From contig JAKPQD010000132.1 in NCBI GenBank assembly GCA_029572965.1, forward strand, positions 1 through 64,000: a stretch of 64,000 nt of DNA, written 5' to 3'. The translations under genes were made by a program, and so were the position numbers. This document shows, piece after piece, positions 58,781-64,000 of this stretch (position 1 is its first letter; every line of letters starts with the position of its first letter). The stretch comes from Bacteroidota bacterium. Its GTDB lineage: Bacteria; Bacteroidota; Bacteroidia; Bacteroidales; DTGW01. Below the pieces are notes generated by a model, which saw only the letters and a program-made list of their open reading frames with translations, ran no database searches and was not told the DNA's origin.

Positions 58781-61700
58781 ATGAAAATTTTAAAAACCTC
58801 ATGTTTGCTCATCTTGAGCTTAATTGCATTTTTTCAACGCAGCACAGCCCAAACCCGCTTGCTCCGTTTCCCGACAGTGTCTGAAAAGAGCATCGCATTC
58901 TCCTATGGCGGAGACATTTATACCGTGGACATTAATGGGGGCAATGCCCGCAAGCTCACCAACCATGTAGGATATGAATGTTTCCCACGGTTTTCGCCTG
59001 ATGGCAAATGGATAGCTTTTACCGGGCAATACGACGGCAATACTGAGGTTTACTTAATCCCTTCAGAAGGAGGAACCCCTAAACGCCTTACATATACTGC
59101 CACATTGCAACGCGACGACATTGGCGACCGCATGGGACCTAACAATATAGTGATATGCTGGACCCCTGATGGGAAAAATATCGTTTATCGTTCGCGCCAG
59201 CATAGTTTCAACGACTTCAAAGGAAAACTATACAAGGTGTCTATAGATGGAGGGCTGTCCGAAGAACTGCCATTTTCAGTTGGGGGGTTCTGCAGCTATT
59301 CACCTGATGGGAACCAATTGGCCTACAACAGAGTTTTCAGGGAATTCAGGACATGGAAAAGATATCGTGGCGGAATGGCCGACGATATAAGGATTTTTAA
59401 TTTTAAAACAAAAGAAACCATTAATATTACAAATAATGACGCACAGGACATTATCCCCATGTGGATAGATAAAGATATTTATTACACCTCTGACAGAACT
59501 GGCCGCTTAAACCTATACAAATACAATACAAGCACAAAAAATACCGAACAAAAAACGCTCTTTACAGACTTTGATGTAAAATTCCCTTCGTCAAATGGCA
59601 GTTTGATCGTTTACGAAAACGCTGGCTACATATATAAGTACGATACAAAAACAGGACAGAATGAAAAGGTTGATATTACTGTGTCGGACGATAAACTTTG
59701 GGCCCGTGACGAAATAAAAAACACTTCTACGTATATCAGGAGTTTTGACCTTTCTAAAAATGGCGAAAGAGTAGTATTTTCAGCGCGCGGGGACATATAT
59801 TCGTTACCTGCTACCAAAGGCATTACCTATAATCTCACGCGTACGCCAGGAGTGCACGAACGAAACGTAACATGGTCGCCCGATGGAAAGTACATTGCAT
59901 ACCTTTCAGATGCTACAGGCGAGTTTGAAATATACATACAACCTGTAGATGGGTCAAGCCAGGCTGTTCAATTGACAAAAAACGCAGACACCTATTATTA
60001 CGAGATGGTATGGTCGCCCGATAGTAAGAAAATACTATGGGCAGACAGAAAATTCCGCCTAAGGTATATAGATGTAGCAACAAAAGCTATTACAGAGATA
60101 ACACAATCTAAATATGGCAGTGTAGGAGACTATAAATGGTCACCAGATAGCAGATGGGTTGTTTTTGCCCAGGAAGCTGACAACCACTTTAGCATAATCA
60201 CAGTTTATGATACAAAAAACAAATCTTTGCATGATATTACTTCTAAATGGTTTTTTTCGCACGAGCCAAGCTTTTCGCCAGATGGAAAATATATAGCTAT
60301 TTCGTCGGCACGCGATTTTACTCCTTCGTATAGCGATATTGAATGGAACTACGCCTATTTCAATATGGAGAAGCTTTATCTTATTTTATTGAAAAAAGAT
60401 GGAAAATCTCCTTTTGCCCCTGAAAACATTGAAGTTACCACCGATACATCCAACACAGACAAAAAGAAACCTGCAGAAACTAAAGAAAAAAAATCTGAAA
60501 CAGCAGTAGAAATAGACTTTGAAAACATAGAACAAAGGTTGATACCTGTTCCTGTAAAGGCTTCATCATACTATAATGTTTGGATGGCAGGCGATGGCAT
60601 ATACTACAATGAAAGAAGTGAAGGCAAAACCAATACTTTCAAGTATTACGACTTGAAGAAAAAAGAAGAAACCGAGTTGGGCACTGCCAACCGATATGCC
60701 ATATCTTCAAACGGCAAAAAGATGCTGGTAAACGAAAGTGGCAAATGGGGAGTAATAGACCTGCCCACTTCGAAAATAAGCCTCAAGGACGAAATAGATT
60801 GTTCTAACATGATGGCCAATGTTAATTATAAAAAGGAATGGCGACAGATATTTGACGAAGCATGGAGGCAAATGCGTGATTTCTTTTATGTTGAAAACAT
60901 GCATGGCCTTGATTGGAAGGCTGTTCACGACAAGTATGCCCCTTTGGTAGATTTTGTAGGACATAGAGACGACCTTACCTACATCATTGGCGAAATGATA
61001 GGCGAACTCAGCATTGGCCATGCTTACATCAATAGCGGCGAAAAGCCCAAGGCTCCCAGGATCAATACAGGTCTGCTCGGGGCTAAGCTCATCAAAGACA
61101 ACTCGGGCTATTTCAAAGTAACCAAAATACTTCAAGGTGCCAATTGGAATAAAGATTTGCGTTCACCATTGACCGAGCCAGGAGTTAAAATAGCTGAAGG
61201 AAACTACATCCTGGCTATTGACGGAGTTGACATAAAGCAATGTGCTGATATTTATGAGATGTTATACAATAAAGCTGACAAGACCATTGCCCTGACTGTT
61301 AATTCAAAACCAGAGATAACCGGAAGCTGGCAAACACTTGTTATTCCTGTTGCAGACGAAAGCAATCTGTACTACTATGAATGGGTACAAAAGAATCTCA
61401 AGTTAGTAGAGTCGGCTACCAATGGAGAGGTGGGATATATCCATATCCCCGACATGGTATCCGAAGGGTTAAACGAGTTTGTGAAACACTTTTACCCACA
61501 ATTGCAAAAGAAAGTAGTTATCATTGACGACCGCGGCAATGGCGGGGGAAATGTCTCGCCCCAGATACTCGAACGCTTACAAAGAGTGCCATACCGAATG
61601 AAAATGCACAGAAATGCTACCGTGCCAGGCACTGTACCAAACGAAACAATGACCGGGGCAAAAATAATGCTGATAGACCAATACTCAGCCTCAGACGGAG

Positions 61701-62032
61701 ACTTATTCCCTTATGGTTTCAAGAAACTAAAACTTGGAAAGGTAATTGGGGTAAGAACCTGGGGAGGCGTTGTCGGTATATCAGGCAGCTTACCCTTCAT
61801 TGACGGAACAGATTTACGAAAACCCGAATTTGCCAGCTATTCATCTGACTCATCTCAATGGATTATAGAAGGGCATGGTGTCGAACCAGACATAGTAGTT
61901 GAAAACGACCCTGCACGCGAATATGAAGGCATAGATGACCAGCTAAACAAAGCTATAGAACTGGCCAAACAATTAGCCAAAGAACAAAAGCCCCTGCCTG
62001 CAATTCCTACAGCCCCTGACAAATCTAAATAA
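58781..62032 (+). CDS. Tricorn-type protease (S41 family) with beta-propeller N-terminus
   Basis: The 1083 aa secreted protein has a signal peptide (1-23) and a long region of propeller repeats with SPDGK/SPDSK-type turns (FSPDGKWIAF, WTPDGKNIVY, WSPDGKYIAY, WSPDSKKILW, FSPDGKYIAI). A Lys/Glu-rich linker lies near residue 560. The Tricorn C1 segment (WRQMRDFFYVENMHGLDW), a PDZ domain (about 770-860) and an S41 core follow. The nucleophile Ser is in LIDQYSASDGDLFPYGF, and DDRGNGGGNVS precedes it. Such proteins degrade peptides; here it should work in the periplasm or outside the cell. It is complete and probably monocistronic. Confidence 0.93.
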   Translation: MKILKTSCLLILSLIAFFQRSTAQTRLLRFPTVSEKSIAFSYGGDIYTVDINGGNARKLTNHVGYECFPRFSPDGKWIAFTGQYDGNTEVYLIPSEGGTPKRLTYTATLQRDDIGDRMGPNNIVICWTPDGKNIVYRSRQHSFNDFKGKLYKVSIDGGLSEELPFSVGGFCSYSPDGNQLAYNRVFREFRTWKRYRGGMADDIRIFNFKTKETINITNNDAQDIIPMWIDKDIYYTSDRTGRLNLYKYNTSTKNTEQKTLFTDFDVKFPSSNGSLIVYENAGYIYKYDTKTGQNEKVDITVSDDKLWARDEIKNTSTYIRSFDLSKNGERVVFSARGDIYSLPATKGITYNLTRTPGVHERNVTWSPDGKYIAYLSDATGEFEIYIQPVDGSSQAVQLTKNADTYYYEMVWSPDSKKILWADRKFRLRYIDVATKAITEITQSKYGSVGDYKWSPDSRWVVFAQEADNHFSIITVYDTKNKSLHDITSKWFFSHEPSFSPDGKYIAISSARDFTPSYSDIEWNYAYFNMEKLYLILLKKDGKSPFAPENIEVTTDTSNTDKKKPAETKEKKSETAVEIDFENIEQRLIPVPVKASSYYNVWMAGDGIYYNERSEGKTNTFKYYDLKKKEETELGTANRYAISSNGKKMLVNESGKWGVIDLPTSKISLKDEIDCSNMMANVNYKKEWRQIFDEAWRQMRDFFYVENMHGLDWKAVHDKYAPLVDFVGHRDDLTYIIGEMIGELSIGHAYINSGEKPKAPRINTGLLGAKLIKDNSGYFKVTKILQGANWNKDLRSPLTEPGVKIAEGNYILAIDGVDIKQCADIYEMLYNKADKTIALTVNSKPEITGSWQTLVIPVADESNLYYYEWVQKNLKLVESATNGEVGYIHIPDMVSEGLNEFVKHFYPQLQKKVVIIDDRGNGGGNVSPQILERLQRVPYRMKMHRNATVPGTVPNETMTGAKIMLIDQYSASDGDLFPYGFKKLKLGKVIGVRTWGGVVGISGSLPFIDGTDLRKPEFASYSSDSSQWIIEGHGVEPDIVVENDPAREYEGIDDQLNKAIELAKQLAKEQKPLPAIPTAPDKSK

Positions 62033-62067
62033 CCCATAACTAGCAAAATAGCACTGCAGGATTATGC

Positions 62068-62111
62068 ACAAAGAACCGCAAAGCTGAATTATCATCTTTG
62101 CGGTTCTTTGT
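62068..62111. terminator. Bidirectional terminator after the Tricorn gene
   Basis: A perfect 16-bp stem, ACAAAGAACCGCAAAG (62068-62083) with CTTTGCGGTTCTTTGT (62096-62111), has a 12-nt loop. It sits between convergent genes. Only short T/A runs flank it. Confidence 0.8.
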
Positions 62112-62148
62112 ATTTAAAAGGTTCCAAAAATTATAATATTAAAAGCCT

Positions 62149-62643
62149 TTATTTCGTAGGCCTATAAATAAAATATTTACCTTTTGTGATATTTTTAAGC
62201 TCAAGCTTACTCAATCCAACCTTACGGCCTGAAAAACTGGTATTTTGATGGGCAAGCTCAAATACCCCCGGTTCAATAACCCTATATATAATGGCTGTAT
62301 GATGTCCCATATCTTCAATAGTGGTAGTAGTTTCATTTCCATTCACCACCACATATTTCACTTTCACCTTTTCAAATTGCATAATATCACCGGGCAAAAT
62401 CTCATCTTTATTAGGGTCAAGACGTTTGCCATACTTGTATTGATGATCCCACTTTGCATCAACCAATATTAACGCCTGATTGGCCAAGTCCCAGCATTCT
62501 CCCCTGTCCACTTTCTTTCCAATATTTTCAGTCACAAATTCAATGATTTTTTTGTTCATTTCGGGAAGCGCACCCTGGGCTTTTGCTGCATATCCTAAAA
62601 AAAAGAATGCTAAAAGTGCTGAAATATAAAACCGTACTTTCAT
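62149..62643 (-). CDS. Small secreted CHAP-like (papain-fold) protein
   Basis: The 164 aa protein has a signal peptide (1-22, cleaved before QGALPE). RGECWDLANQALILV has a Cys at the start of a helix, as in CHAP/NlpC-type cysteine peptidases. DMGHHTAIIYRVIEPGVFELAHQN supplies a candidate catalytic His and a later polar residue. The family is not firmly recognised, and peptidoglycan amidase activity is only a suggestion. No partner gene adjoins. It faces the Tricorn gene across a strong terminator. Confidence 0.6.
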   Translation of the reverse strand: MKVRFYISALLAFFFLGYAAKAQGALPEMNKKIIEFVTENIGKKVDRGECWDLANQALILVDAKWDHQYKYGKRLDPNKDEILPGDIMQFEKVKVKYVVVNGNETTTTIEDMGHHTAIIYRVIEPGVFELAHQNTSFSGRKVGLSKLELKNITKGKYFIYRPTK

Positions 62644-62970
62644 CTGTGTAAAATTTAATTTGTTGAATTTTAATTATTTAAACCGTCAATATATATCATT
62701 CAATGAGAGCGGATAGAAAACCCATCCTGATTTATCAGGATTCATGTGTGTTTTTGTTTAAAACAAATTTAATGTTATTATAAAACATAAATAGTTAAAA
62801 AAAGTTGCAGTTTTTATAAACCATAAAATACAAATACCAAAAATCCTGGATATTTGACCAATTTCAAATATATAAATTTATTATATCACCAATATTTATA
62901 TTATTAAACATAAAACTTTATATTTGTAAATATTTTAAGCATTTTATCGTTTTTTCTAAATATTATTAAC
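62644..62970. other. AT-rich divergent spacer with a small hairpin and a promoter
   Basis: This 327-nt spacer between divergent genes holds no open frame with features. It contains a perfect 7-bp hairpin, ATCCTGA/TCAGGAT (62724-62741), of unknown role. TATATTTG at 62919-62926, a -7 element, lies 44 nt before the PAS-protein ATG. Confidence 0.45.
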
Positions 62971-63972
62971 ATGACAGCTTTGATGGGTTTGATTTTTTTG
63001 CTTTCAGCAACAATCTTTTATTTAGTAATAAAAAACAAAAAACTACGCACTTTATCATCCGAACAAAACTTACAGATTGTTTTGCTAAAAAAAGACTTGG
63101 AAAATACTAATGATGAGGTAAAAAAGCTTTTAAAAGAAATAAATAAAAGCGGGCTTTATATTAGGTTGGTACAGCAATCGCCCAATGCTATTATGCTTAT
63201 GGACAAGGATGCCAATGTAATATGGACAAATAAAGGTTTTGAACAAATGTACGAATATACCTATAAAGAATTCATTGCTGCCCGTGGGGGCAATTACCGA
63301 AAAACGTCGTTTCATCCTGCCGTTCATGAGCGCCTCGACAAACTGGCCCGTACCAAAAAACCAATAAAATACGAAGCCCTGAATATTACCAGAACTGGCA
63401 AGGAGCTTTGGACACAAACTGCGCTTATGCCCATCCTTGGCGATGATGACGAACTTATTGGTATGGTAACCATAGATACCGACATTCATCAACGTGTTGT
63501 AGAAAGTGACAGCGTGATGGAAAAAATGGAAGATATCAACAAAAAGATGGATGAAATATTTGTCTATTTTAAGGCCATGAAAAAAGAGTCCCGCGATTTG
63601 TTTGAAAGCATCAACAATTCGAAACAATGGATTGAACAAACGGACGAGATAGTTAAATTTATCAAAGAAATATCGGACAAAACCAAAATTCTGGGCATCA
63701 ATGCTTCTATTGAAGCCCATGTAGCCGGCAGTTATGGCGTGGGGTTTAGGGTTATATCCAATGAGATTGTAGAAATTTCGCACCAAACGACTAATTCTGT
63801 TGCCGAAATCAGCAAAATACTTGAAAATATTAAAAAAAGCCACGACGGGCTATTGCAAAACAAGCATGATACCGAAAAAACAATGGAGCTGTATAACGAA
63901 AAAATGAAAGACCTGAAGAAAGAGATTATTGAAGTGGAAAATGCTATCCAGATGTTCAAAACACTGACTTAA
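62971..63972 (+). CDS. PAS domain protein with a shortened chemoreceptor-type signalling region
   Basis: The 333 aa protein has an N-terminal membrane helix (1-19), a coiled-coil stretch (about 25-60), a PAS domain (about 63-180: NAIMLMDKDANVIWTNKGFEQMYEY, ending in VTIDTDIHQR) and a C-terminal helical part. Residues 225-280 (IKEISDKTKILGINASIEAHVAGSYGVGF, then VISNEIVEIS) match the MCP signalling hairpin around and after its tip. The N-terminal half of the usual long hairpin is short, and no HAMP domain or methylation helix is evident. No che genes are present, so it may signal to something other than a chemotaxis kinase. The gene ends 28 nt before the window edge. Confidence 0.78.
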   Translation: MTALMGLIFLLSATIFYLVIKNKKLRTLSSEQNLQIVLLKKDLENTNDEVKKLLKEINKSGLYIRLVQQSPNAIMLMDKDANVIWTNKGFEQMYEYTYKEFIAARGGNYRKTSFHPAVHERLDKLARTKKPIKYEALNITRTGKELWTQTALMPILGDDDELIGMVTIDTDIHQRVVESDSVMEKMEDINKKMDEIFVYFKAMKKESRDLFESINNSKQWIEQTDEIVKFIKEISDKTKILGINASIEAHVAGSYGVGFRVISNEIVEISHQTTNSVAEISKILENIKKSHDGLLQNKHDTEKTMELYNEKMKDLKKEIIEVENAIQMFKTLT

Positions 63973-64000
63973 TATTTAACCACCCTTACCTTTTCTTATA

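Noticed and set aside
63130-63843. 237-codon open frame on the minus strand inside the PAS protein gene
   Set aside because: It is fully antisense to a gene with clear PAS and MCP-type motifs, has no family features of its own, and is rich in Phe and His as expected from the complement of AT-rich Lys/Glu/Asn codons.
1-64000. tRNA, rRNA or riboswitch genes
   Set aside because: No cloverleaf with a GGTTCGAATCC-like T-arm, no rRNA signature and no known riboswitch core was seen by eye. A covariance-model search would be decisive.

Overview
The window reads as chromosome of a member of the Bacteroidota, probably Bacteroidales-like. The evidence is a SusC/SusD pair, a type IX secretion sorting domain on a GH16 enzyme, LytTR/LytS-type regulators, DUF1573 and DUF4296 proteins, a Tricorn homologue, and many copies of the Bacteroidota -7 promoter element TAnnTTTG about 20-50 nt before start codons. 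Base composition is AT-rich. I saw no rRNA or tRNA gene, CRISPR array or prophage.

Layout. 1-7.7 kb: MFS exporter, rRNA-type methyltransferase plus rhomboid, the queuosine genes queC-queE, a flippase, a MaoC hydratase and an M23 peptidase. 8-20.5 kb: housekeeping genes (alaS, acyl-CoA ligase, asnA, phosphohexomutase), a degenerate oxidoreductase-like protein, then pcm, an MBL hydrolase and gcvP. gcvP is cut by an in-frame TAA at a conserved Glu position. 20.6-27.7 kb: ECF sigma factor and membrane TPR partner, a 0.6 kb gene-poor stretch, YqgE, class IV aminotransferase, GmhB-like phosphatase, second rhomboid, dCMP deaminase and a C-terminal processing protease. 27.7-32.3 kb: octamer tandem repeats, then a leftward TonB receptor-histidine kinase-LytTR regulator operon. 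32.5-42.1 kb: DUF1573 protein, ispE, and a small polysaccharide utilisation locus (GH16, SusC, SusD) that suggests beta-1,3-glucan or laminarin-type glycan use. 42.2-48 kb: methylmalonyl-CoA epimerase facing a tight operon of two lipoproteins, a CDF metal exporter, an amidohydrolase and a GNAT enzyme.

48-55 kb is the accessory-like part. It holds an IscU/NifU-like scaffold with a GGGtGRT protein (a two-gene unit of unknown function with an unusual Shine-Dalgarno sequence), a four-helix-bundle gene bracketed by two 62-bp direct repeats, a C_GCAxxG_C_C protein, a small winged-helix protein, a GreA/GreB-like factor, an IS1595-family transposase, and two strongly AT-rich genes (polytopic membrane protein and GT2 glycosyltransferase). 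55.4-64 kb: a multi-PAS hybrid histidine kinase, a Tricorn-type protease, a small secreted CHAP-like protein, and a PAS protein with a shortened chemoreceptor signalling domain.

Several start codons were moved downstream from the longest open frame because a TAnnTTTG promoter element lies between the two. The best candidates for new biology are the NifU-like/GGGtGRT pair, the interrupted gcvP, the repeat-bracketed four-helix-bundle cassette, and the receptor-kinase-regulator operon.
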